Under the pieces are notes generated by a model. The model had not been told where the DNA came from. It was given only the letters and a program-made list of their open reading frames with translations, and ran no database searches. The position numbers and the translations under genes are program-made. A DNA stretch of 9,282 nt, taken from positions 1-9,282 of the forward strand of contig JAUXDP010000123.1 in NCBI GenBank assembly GCA_030618325.1. Direction: 5' to 3'. Shown here piece by piece: positions 1 to 6,176 of this stretch. Position 1 is the stretch's first letter. Every line of letters starts with the position of its first letter. Origin of the DNA: Methylococcaceae bacterium. Its GTDB lineage: Bacteria; Pseudomonadota; Gammaproteobacteria; Methylococcales; Methylomonadaceae.

Positions 1-629
1 CGCAACGATGGGTCGGGCAGATAGGAAACAATCACTTTATTAAGAACGGTCGCGCAGACTTTACCGGTAGTCACTTGTTTAAAAAGATCAAACGCTTTGT
101 TGGCGGTAATTGATTCTGCCCCCATACCCAAAAATGTTTGCTGTAACCCAGTGTATTGTTGGTTATCAGCAAAGGCATAATGATAAAAGATCAGTAGTTC
201 TTTCCCTTGCTGCTGAAGTGCCTGCCACTGGTCTTGAAACAGTAATTCGGATAGCCGAGCGTCAGCTAAAGGGTCATTTAAACCATCCCGTACCAGTTTG
301 TAGTTTTTTACCAGGCGGTGATATGGGTTTTCCGGGAAGGCGAGAGGGGAAAGATATAAGGTGTCAACTATGGGTTTGCTTAAAAAATTAAAATTTGTCG
401 AAATGGCTCGACAAAGTGGCAAGTCATGATGCAGAATATTATGACCTAACAGATAGGTTGCTTCTTTTGTGAAATAATCAAGCTCAGACAGTACTTTTAT
501 AATGTCAAAAGGTGCTTTGCGGGTAAATGTTTTGTTTTGAAAGGCTGCGCCAACGGAAAAAATATCACCATTCGGGGTGGATTCTAGATCAAAGCTGCAA
601 CAGTTGTTGGTAAAAATTTGTTTATCCAT
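1..629 (-). CDS. N-terminal part of a large RecQ-family helicase with DEDD-exonuclease-like domain (runs off left edge)
   Basis: Open reading frame with no stop from the ATG at 629 to the window edge; 209 residues are visible. It starts MDKQIFTNNCCSFDLES. D14 and E16 (FDLES) fit the first exonuclease motif, D69 in GHNILHHDL the second, and D123 in NDPLADARL the third. This gives the four acidic residues of a DnaQ/DEDD RNase H-like fold. N118 sits where DEDDh enzymes carry the catalytic His, so activity is doubtful. The stretch YLSPLAFPENPYHRLVKNYK is, from memory, characteristic of the N-terminus of very large RecQ-family ATP-dependent helicases of proteobacteria. The helicase part itself lies outside the window, so the RecQ assignment is inference; the exonuclease-like fold is better supported. 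No clear Shine-Dalgarno precedes the ATG. A possible promoter (TTAAGA, 18 bp, TAAAAT at 639-644) would start transcription only about 3 nt before it. The upstream neighbour is divergent. Confidence 0.7.
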   Translation of the reverse strand, partial: MDKQIFTNNCCSFDLESTPNGDIFSVGAAFQNKTFTRKAPFDIIKVLSELDYFTKEATYLLGHNILHHDLPLCRAISTNFNFLSKPIVDTLYLSPLAFPENPYHRLVKNYKLVRDGLNDPLADARLSELLFQDQWQALQQQGKELLIFYHYAFADNQQYTGLQQTFLGMGAESITANKAFDLFKQVTTGKVCATVLNKVIVSYLPDPSL

Positions 630-752
630 TTGAGAGGTATTTTAACGCTGTTTAGGTTTTTTTCTTAACTCCTGTGTGTTTTGTAGTTTTATTAACTAAG
701 AAAATTTACTTTCTTCATGAAACCATAAGGAATACATGGCATTATCGACGTA

Positions 753-776
753 TTCTCCAAAATTACATTTGGAGAA
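753..776 (+). promoter_or_regulatory. Perfect 9-bp hairpin in the leader of the lipoprotein gene
   Basis: TTCTCCAAA (753-761) and TTTGGAGAA (768-776) are exact reverse complements around the 6-nt loop ATTACA. The hairpin ends 29 nt before the lipoprotein ATG, and a run of six T follows at about 783-788. It could be a protein operator, an mRNA-stabilising leader hairpin or a weak attenuator. The T run begins about 6 nt after the stem, later than in a classical terminator. No convincing sigma-70 promoter was found in the 630-805 gap. The function is unknown. Confidence 0.4.
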
Positions 777-805
777 ACTTACTTTTTTATTTATGGGGTT
801 TCAAT

Positions 806-1351
806 ATGACTAAATTATTTACGACGATACTATTAAGTTCAGCTTTTGTTTTAACGGGCTGTGATCAAGCTAACGAGGCAGCGACAGATGCTTCAGGTGC
901 TGCTAAAGGTTTGGCTTTTCAAGCCGAAGAAGCTGGCACTAATGCAGTAGAAGGCGCACAAGATATGGCAGAAACAGCTGTTATTGGTTCTAAGGAATTA
1001 GCTGCTCAAGCAGCAGATGTAACTAAGGAAGCTGCTGCAAACGTGGCGGAAGGTGCTTCAGATATGGCTACAACTACCGTTGATGGGTCTAAAGAATTGG
1101 CTGCTGATGCAGTAGATGCGGTTCAAGATGCTGGAACAAGTGTGGCGGAAGGTGCCTCAGATATGGCAACACAAGCAGTTGATACAACTGAAAGTGCTTC
1201 TTCTGATGTTGCCGAAGGTACAAAAGACGTAGCATCAAGTGCTGTTGATAGTGCTCAAGAACAAGCTACTGAGGTTGCAGTTGACAAGGCAAATGAAGCT
1301 ATTATGAATAAAGAACAAGAGACAGCTGTTGGTGGTGTTTTGGCTGAATAG
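806..1351 (+). CDS. Small Ala-rich lipoprotein with 13 tandem 11-residue (hendecad) repeats
   Basis: Protein of 181 residues. The frame is open from an ATG at 674, but the ATG at 806 is chosen because it places a lipoprotein signal peptide at the N-terminus: MTKLFTTILLSSAFVLTGC, with lipobox LTGC and lipidated Cys19. GGGG at 795-798 may serve as ribosome binding site. The mature start is Cys-Asp-Gln; Asp at +2 is the inner-membrane retention signal of the Lol system in enterobacteria. Residues 23-165 divide without gaps into 13 units of 11 residues, such as TNAVEGAQDMA, ANVAEGASDMA and TSVAEGASDMA, followed by a 16-residue tail. The composition (Ala, Asp, Glu, Thr, Val, Ser; no Pro, no Trp) and the 11-residue period fit a long amphipathic helix like those of LEA group 3 proteins. 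A stress or membrane-associated role is inference; I do not recognise a named family. The gene stands alone, divergent from the left gene and convergent with rpiA. Confidence 0.85.
   Translation: MTKLFTTILLSSAFVLTGCDQANEAATDASGAAKGLAFQAEEAGTNAVEGAQDMAETAVIGSKELAAQAADVTKEAAANVAEGASDMATTTVDGSKELAADAVDAVQDAGTSVAEGASDMATQAVDTTESASSDVAEGTKDVASSAVDSAQEQATEVAVDKANEAIMNKEQETAVGGVLAE
872..1300 (+). repeat. 13 in-frame 33-bp units encoding hendecad repeats
   Basis: The units have diverged at DNA level but keep the 33-bp period. At protein level the consensus is roughly xxVAEGAxDMA alternating with xxAVDxxKELA, and EGASDMAT recurs twice with identical residues. The first two units (NEAATDASGAA, KGLAFQAEEAG) are the most diverged. 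The pattern suggests growth by internal duplication of one or two units followed by drift, with the helix register preserved. Confidence 0.8.
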
Positions 1352-1378
1352 GTTAGATCATTTCGATATCGTTAAGAA

Positions 1379-1416
1379 TTTATCACCGTACACCGTAGCT
1401 GGTGTGCGGTGATAAA
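1379..1416. terminator. Long hairpin between convergent genes, probable bidirectional terminator
   Basis: TTTATCACCGTACACC (1379-1394) pairs with GGTGTGCGGTGATAAA (1401-1416) over 16 bp with a single G-U wobble and the 6-nt loop GTAGCT. It lies 27 bp after the lipoprotein stop and 30 bp after the rpiA stop, where both genes need an end. Neither side has a strong U tract, although the base of the stem is AT-rich, so the terminator may be imperfect or act mainly as 3'-end protection. Confidence 0.7.
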
Positions 1417-1446
1417 AGCTGACAAGAGGCTTCCTGCATCTTGGCA

Positions 1447-2100
1447 TTACATAGTAATAATTTCATCCTCAGTCGCAATTAACACCACATCCGCTGGATG
1501 AATTGCAAATATCCCTACTGTAACAACACCGGCAATATTTTTGATGGTTTTCTCAAGCTCAAGAGGGTTAATAATATCCATATTATGCACGTCAATAATC
1601 GGGTTGCCATTGTCACTGGTGAAGCCTGCCCGTAGTTCCGGTTGACCACCTAGTTTTACCATTTCACGGGCAACGTAACTTTGTGCCATTGGGATAACTT
1701 CGATAGGTAATGGAAATTTTCCAAGTACATCTACTTTTTTTGACTCATCAGCTATGCAAATAAATTTATCGCTGGCAGCAGCCACAATTTTTTCTCGTGT
1801 TAAAACACCACCACCGCCTTTTATTAATTGTTTGTGCGGATTAATTTCGTCGGCACCATCGACATAAACGTCAAGTTTCCCGGTTGCATTCAAGTCAAGT
1901 ACAGGAATACCCAGTTTTTTCAATCGTTCAGTAGTCATTTCAGAGCTGGAAACAGCACCTTCAATAGCAGATTTGTTTTCTGCCAGACAGTCAATAAAGT
2001 GATTAACAGTGGATCCTGTGCCAACGCCAACAATAGAAACCCCTTTTATATATTCAATAGCAGCTTCAGCTGTTTTTCTTTTTAATTCATCTTGTGTCAT
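1447..2100 (-). CDS. rpiA: Ribose-5-phosphate isomerase A
   Basis: Interconverts ribose 5-phosphate and ribulose 5-phosphate in the non-oxidative pentose phosphate pathway, in the cytosol. The protein has 217 residues against 219 in E. coli, so it is full length. The phosphate-binding loop GVGTGSTVNHF is at 25-35. The active-site residues known for E. coli RpiA fall at the same numbers: D81 and D84 in VDGADEI, K94 in KGGGG, E103 in LTREK and K121 in DESK. The ATG start is preceded by GGAAACAGGT, a modest ribosome binding site. The gene diverges from ilvA across a 114-bp gap, an arrangement I recall from Pseudomonas relatives. The hairpin at 1379-1416 probably ends its transcript. Confidence 0.97.
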   Translation of the reverse strand: MTQDELKRKTAEAAIEYIKGVSIVGVGTGSTVNHFIDCLAENKSAIEGAVSSSEMTTERLKKLGIPVLDLNATGKLDVYVDGADEINPHKQLIKGGGGVLTREKIVAAASDKFICIADESKKVDVLGKFPLPIEVIPMAQSYVAREMVKLGGQPELRAGFTSDNGNPIIDVHNMDIINPLELEKTIKNIAGVVTVGIFAIHPADVVLIATEDEIITM

Positions 2101-2128
2101 ACCTGTTTCCTAATTTAAGTTTATAGTT

Positions 2129-2157
2129 ATTCAAGGTTGGTATATTTATTCCGTCAA
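2129..2157 (-). promoter_or_regulatory. Candidate sigma-70 promoter of rpiA
   Basis: On the minus strand TTGACG (2157-2152, five of six matches to the -35 consensus) is followed after 17 bp by TTGAAT (2134-2129, four of six matches to the -10). Transcription would begin near 2122, giving a leader of about 22 nt with a ribosome binding site before the rpiA ATG. This is a sequence match only. For ilvA on the other strand, GATAAT at 2174-2179 is a possible -10, without a good -35. Confidence 0.4.
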
Positions 2158-2214
2158 CCCACCTAACCTATAGGATAATACCCCAGATAATCATAAATTA
2201 CAGCTGTTTTATCA

Positions 2215-3741
2215 ATGATTCAAAGCTATATAGAAAAAATTTTACGCGCCAAAGTTTACGATGTGGCTGAGGAAACACCGTTAGATAAGGCATCTGGCTT
2301 ATCTTCGAGATATAAGAATTCAATCTATCTGAAGCGGGAAGATTTGCAATCAGTTTATTCTTTTAAATTACGCGGCGCTTATAACAAGATCTACCAGTTG
2401 AATGAATCAGAAAAACAACAGGGAGTTATAGCCGCATCAGCGGGAAATCATGCTCAAGGTGTTGCTCTAGCAGCTAAAAAACTGGGGATTAAGGTGTTAA
2501 TTGTGATGCCAAAGACGACCCCTGAGATAAAAGTACACTCGGTTAAAGAAAAAGGGGCGAAGATAGTACTGTTTGGCGACTCTTACGATGAAGCTTATGA
2601 ACATGCCGTTGAGTTAGCAGCAGAAAAGCAGCTGGTTTTTATTCATCCCTACGATGATCCCGATGTTATTGCCGGTCAGGGAACCATTGGTATGGAGATT
2701 TTGCGGCAATATTCGACTGAAATTTCAGCAATATTTGTACCCGTTGGTGGGGGGGGGTTAATTGCGGGTATTGCTGCTTACGTTAAATTTGTTAGCCCCG
2801 AAACTAAAATTATCGGAGTAGAGCCTGATGATGCAGACTGTTTAAATAAAGCCCTGATTGCTGGGCGGCGAGTCAAGTTAGAACAAGTTGGACTGTTTGC
2901 AGACGGGGTTGCGGTTAAGCAAATCGGTAAAGAACCATTTCGGTTATTGCGCCATCTGGTTGATGAGGTCGTGACGGTTAATACGGATGAGATTTGTGCG
3001 GCAATCAAGGATGTCTTTGAAGATACTCGATCAGTACCTGAGCCTGCTGGAGCGCTAGCAGTTGCTGGACTTAAAAAATACCTCGAACGTGAACAAATCA
3101 ACAATAAAACTTTTGTTGCTATCGAAAGTGGGGCGAATATTAATTTCGATCGACTACGTTATGTCAGCGAGCGTTCTATGGTTGGAGAACACAAGGAAAT
3201 ACTGCTAGCTGTGGAGATTCCCGAAGTTGCGGGTACCTTTCTGGAATTTTGCAAGGTTTTGGGGGAACGTAGCGTAACCGAGTTTAACTATCGTTATTTT
3301 GACAATAAGGTTGCCCATATATTTGTCGGGGTTTCTAGTAGTAATCATGCAACTGATCGAAAAAATTTGCTCAAAGCGCTTGAGCAGCAGCACTTCAAAG
3401 TTGTTGATATGACTACAAATGAATTGGCAAAAGAACATATCCGCTACATGGTAGGGGGGCATGCTCCTCATTTGCTGAATGAATTTATTTATAGTCTGGA
3501 ATTTCCGGAACGGCCCGGCGCATTACTAAAGTTTTTAACAGTCGTTGGTGGGCGTTGGAATATTAGTTTGTTTCATTACCGTAATCACGGTGCCGCGTTT
3601 GGTAAGGTGTTGATAGGTTTGCAAATACCAAAGTCCGAGAAAAAAGCTTTTCAGAAGTGTCTGGATAATTTGGGGTTTGTTTATCAAGAAGAAACTACTA
3701 ATCCGGCATACCAGCTTTTTGCAGGAGGAAATGAAGGTTAG
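2215..3741 (+). CDS. ilvA: Threonine ammonia-lyase, biosynthetic (threonine deaminase)
   Basis: PLP enzyme that deaminates L-threonine to 2-oxobutanoate and ammonia, the first committed step of isoleucine synthesis. It has 508 residues against 514 in E. coli. The catalytic domain spans about 1-320: the PLP lysine is K51 in YSFKLRGAYN, the substrate and PLP loop SAGNHAQG is at 75-82, and the phosphate-binding glycines are 178-181 in VPVGGGGLIAG. Two ACT-like regulatory domains follow, starting near 329 (ILLAVEIPEVAGTFLEF) and 423 (EFIYSLEFPERPGALLKF). They mark the long allosteric form, classically inhibited by isoleucine and relieved by valine, rather than the short catabolic TdcB. The ATG at 2215 has no evident Shine-Dalgarno, but the N-terminus aligns with known IlvA. 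The gene stops 24 bp before the convergent cysH, with no obvious terminator in the gap. Confidence 0.97.
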   Translation: MIQSYIEKILRAKVYDVAEETPLDKASGLSSRYKNSIYLKREDLQSVYSFKLRGAYNKIYQLNESEKQQGVIAASAGNHAQGVALAAKKLGIKVLIVMPKTTPEIKVHSVKEKGAKIVLFGDSYDEAYEHAVELAAEKQLVFIHPYDDPDVIAGQGTIGMEILRQYSTEISAIFVPVGGGGLIAGIAAYVKFVSPETKIIGVEPDDADCLNKALIAGRRVKLEQVGLFADGVAVKQIGKEPFRLLRHLVDEVVTVNTDEICAAIKDVFEDTRSVPEPAGALAVAGLKKYLEREQINNKTFVAIESGANINFDRLRYVSERSMVGEHKEILLAVEIPEVAGTFLEFCKVLGERSVTEFNYRYFDNKVAHIFVGVSSSNHATDRKNLLKALEQQHFKVVDMTTNELAKEHIRYMVGGHAPHLLNEFIYSLEFPERPGALLKFLTVVGGRWNISLFHYRNHGAAFGKVLIGLQIPKSEKKAFQKCLDNLGFVYQEETTNPAYQLFAGGNEG

Positions 3742-3765
3742 TAGTTTATTGTACGCACCAAGTAT

Positions 3766-4500
3766 TTAAGAGATATTTTTAGATTTTTCCAAATTTCCGG
3801 CGTGCAAGCCACACTCTTTCTTATTTCCTGATTCCCACCACCAGCGACCGGCGCGCTCATGTTGGTTCGGTAATACAGGTCTGGTACAAGGTTCACAGCC
3901 TATACTAATGTAGCCTTTTTTATGCAATTCGTTGTAGGGCACCTGATAAGCTTCAATATGATCCCAAACTTGGGCCGAGCTCCAATTCAGCAGTGGATTA
4001 AATTTAATCAAGCTATGGTTTTCGCTGGAAAAGCGAGTATCAACTTCCACTTCGGGAATATTCTGTCGGGTTTCTAGGCTTTGATCTTTGCGCTGCCCAG
4101 TAATCCAGGCATCCAGGTGGGTTAATTTTTTCGATAAAGCTTCAATTTTGCGAATGCCACAACATTCTTGATGGCCATCTTGATAAAAGCTGAACAGGCC
4201 TTTGTTTTTGACAAATTTATCCAGTACTTCGTTGTTAGGTGTTAATAGTTCGATATCAATTTGATAATGATTTCTGACTTTTTCTATAAACTGGTAAGTT
4301 TCTGGGTGGAGTCGGCCAGTATCCAGTGTGAAAACCTGAATATCCTTTCTGATATTGAGAGCAAGATCAATTAGTACCACATCTTCAGCACCGCTGAAGG
4401 AAATGGCGATATTATCAAAACTATCTAATGCCTTCCGCAGGATTTTTCGTGGGTTTTTGTCTTTTAATTCAGTTTGTAGTGAGTCGATATCAGTTTTCAT
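3766..4500 (-). CDS. cysH: Assimilatory adenylylsulfate (APS) reductase, thioredoxin-dependent, iron-sulfur type
   Basis: Reduces activated sulfate to sulfite in cysteine synthesis. The protein has 244 residues. The PP-loop SFSGAED at 34-40 binds the nucleotide, and TLDTGRLHPETY follows at 58-69. The Cys pairs C113-C114 (ECCGIRK) and C202/C205 (GCEPCTRP) are the ligands of the [4Fe-4S] cluster that marks APS-using enzymes of the Pseudomonas and plant type. The E. coli PAPS reductase lacks them. C230 in ECGLHAGN near the C-terminus is the catalytic Cys that forms the thiosulfonate intermediate and is released by thioredoxin. PVLPNQHERAGRWWWE (208-223) matches the Pseudomonas-type enzyme. It follows gshA by 15 bp on the same strand and has no Shine-Dalgarno (the leader is pyrimidine-rich), so translation may depend on coupling to gshA. 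The name given in databases may be phosphoadenylyl-sulfate reductase. Confidence 0.95.
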   Translation of the reverse strand: MKTDIDSLQTELKDKNPRKILRKALDSFDNIAISFSGAEDVVLIDLALNIRKDIQVFTLDTGRLHPETYQFIEKVRNHYQIDIELLTPNNEVLDKFVKNKGLFSFYQDGHQECCGIRKIEALSKKLTHLDAWITGQRKDQSLETRQNIPEVEVDTRFSSENHSLIKFNPLLNWSSAQVWDHIEAYQVPYNELHKKGYISIGCEPCTRPVLPNQHERAGRWWWESGNKKECGLHAGNLEKSKNIS

Positions 4501-4515
4501 GGTTTTAAAGAAGAG

Positions 4516-6108
4516 TTAGCAGTCCAGAGATTGATCTTGCGAAAAATAGCTTTTTAAAAAATTAGGAAAAGAATTGTAATCAAATGCCTCAATATTCTTT
4601 TGCGTAATAAAAGATTGCTCGGCTTGCTTGTTAAGTTCCTCCGTGAGTTCTGGCGACAATCTTTGATTCTTGAAAAATTGTCGATGCTGTTCAGAAATAT
4701 CCAATGCGTAGGGAGCAAAGGGTTGTTGCTGTTTTTCCATGCTTGCAAGGATGCGGGCGGAAGGGGTGCGATCGGCAGTGGCGACTAATTTTTTTTGTTC
4801 TACCAATGACTGACTGTACGGTTTTAGTTCATTACCTTGGTCAAGTGCAGTACAAATGGGTTGCATAGCCTCTAGAATCTCATTAGCCCAATCCTGTAAG
4901 CTAATTTTTTGATCCCCTTTATGCAACACCAGATTGGGTTTTCTGCCTTGATTAGCTACTGCAAGCTGATTTTTATCATTGTACTTTTGTTGTTCTGTCT
5001 GAATCGGTGGGCTATCCTGAAATAAACAGGTAAGAAGGAAGGCTTCTAGAAAGTGACTGCGGCTTTCATCAATCCCAATTGGGTTAAATAAATCCAGATC
5101 CAGAGAGCGAACCTCTATATAACGGACACCTCTTTCTCTTAATGCATGAGTAGGCTTTTCACAGGATTTGGCGATTTGCTTAGGCCTGATAATGCTATAA
5201 AATTCATTTTCAATCTGTAGGATATTGCTGTTCAGTTGCCGGTATTCACCATCCACTTCTACGCCGATTTTTTCGTATTCAGGGTAAGGTGTGGTAATGG
5301 CTTTGCCCAAGCTTTCTACATAGCCATGCAAGGAATTGTAGTCAATATCCAAGCTAGCCTGGTTTGTACTTTTATAACCAATATCGCTCATGCGTAACGA
5401 TGTGGCGTAGGGATGAAACAGGGTATATTGATCAAATTCTTCAAAATGTTCAATCAATTGAGGTCGACTTTTGAAAAAAGATTTACAGATGGCGGGCGAG
5501 GCACCGAACAGATAAAGGATTAGCCAGCCTTGATGCAGAAAATTTCGTATCAGGCCAAAGTATGACTCGGAAATATAGTCCTGTAAATTGCCAGATTTGT
5601 TTTCTATCTCCATTAACACCGGCCAAAGCGCTTCTGATACTGAGTAATTAAAATGAACACCTGCGATGGATTGCATGGTTCGGCCATAGCGCCAGGCCAG
5701 CCCCTGGCGGTATATATGTTTCATTTGGCCAATATTGGAGCGGCCGTATTTGGCAATAGGAATACTGGTATCACCATTTATTCCACAGGGCATACTTGCT
5801 GCCAGGAGTAATTCATCATCTAAGTTATCAGCTACAAATTGGTGAATATTGTGTAAGAATAGCAAAGTATCCTTTATATCGGCAAATGGTGGCGTAATGA
5901 GCTCTAGTAAAGCTTCTGAATAATCGGTGGTGATATGTGGATGAGTCAGCGCAGCGCCTAATGATTGAGGATGAGGGGTTTGAGCAATAAAGCCTTTTTG
6001 GTTGATGCGTAGGCTTTCTTTTTCTATACCTTTGAGACCTAGCGTTAAGAGTTGATGGTGTCCTTTATCCAGTAGTTCGGCTAAATATTGTGGCTTGCGA
6101 GAGCTCAA
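4516..6108 (-). CDS. gshA: Glutamate-cysteine ligase, proteobacterial type, TTG start
   Basis: ATP-dependent joining of L-glutamate and L-cysteine to gamma-glutamylcysteine, the first and rate-limiting step of glutathione synthesis, in the cytosol. It has 530 residues against 518 in E. coli. Family signatures are GIEKESLRIN at 27-36, SLGAALTHPHITTDYSEALLELITP at 49-73, MPCGINGD at 106-113, YGRTMQSIAGVHFNYS at 141-156 and GVRYIEVRSLDLDLFNPIGI at 327-346. Start: the codon at 6108-6106 is TTG, preceded by AGGA with 9 nt spacing. The first in-frame internal ATG comes only at about residue 106, inside conserved sequence, so the TTG start is well supported. The gene leads the gshA-cysH pair and diverges from recQ across 68 bp. 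Confidence 0.95.
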   Translation of the reverse strand: MSSRKPQYLAELLDKGHHQLLTLGLKGIEKESLRINQKGFIAQTPHPQSLGAALTHPHITTDYSEALLELITPPFADIKDTLLFLHNIHQFVADNLDDELLLAASMPCGINGDTSIPIAKYGRSNIGQMKHIYRQGLAWRYGRTMQSIAGVHFNYSVSEALWPVLMEIENKSGNLQDYISESYFGLIRNFLHQGWLILYLFGASPAICKSFFKSRPQLIEHFEEFDQYTLFHPYATSLRMSDIGYKSTNQASLDIDYNSLHGYVESLGKAITTPYPEYEKIGVEVDGEYRQLNSNILQIENEFYSIIRPKQIAKSCEKPTHALRERGVRYIEVRSLDLDLFNPIGIDESRSHFLEAFLLTCLFQDSPPIQTEQQKYNDKNQLAVANQGRKPNLVLHKGDQKISLQDWANEILEAMQPICTALDQGNELKPYSQSLVEQKKLVATADRTPSARILASMEKQQQPFAPYALDISEQHRQFFKNQRLSPELTEELNKQAEQSFITQKNIEAFDYNSFPNFLKSYFSQDQSLDC

Positions 6109-6127
6109 ATTAACAAATCCTGTTAGG

Positions 6128-6147
6128 TTATAATGGGCCTATTATAA
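6128..6147. promoter_or_regulatory. Near-perfect 20-bp palindrome with a TATAAT on each strand between gshA and recQ
   Basis: TTATAATGGGCCTATTATAA: arms TTATAAT (6128-6134) and ATTATAA (6141-6147) are exact reverse complements, and GGCC at 6136-6139 is also palindromic, with one mismatched pair between. The plus strand carries TATAAT at 6129-6134, facing recQ; the minus strand carries TATAAT at 6146-6141, facing gshA. Leaders would be about 26 nt for gshA and about 36 nt to the recQ GTG. Neither -10 has a good -35, which suggests weak or activator-assisted divergent promoters, or an operator site. Function is inferred from position and symmetry. Confidence 0.5.
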
Positions 6148-6176
6148 AGGCAATTATTGAATTAAAAAATATTATC

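Noticed and set aside
110..391. Plus-strand open frame of 93 codons
   Set aside because: It lies antisense inside the exonuclease-like gene, whose frame is uninterrupted and carries recognisable motifs; the plus-strand protein has no recognisable features.
674..805. Upstream ATG extending the lipoprotein by 44 residues
   Set aside because: The extension would bury the signal peptide and lipobox and reads through the leader hairpin; the ATG at 806 gives a proper lipoprotein.
2778..3471. Minus-strand open frames at 2778-3104 and 3205-3471
   Set aside because: Both are antisense to ilvA, which is full length with all motifs, and their proteins show no family features.
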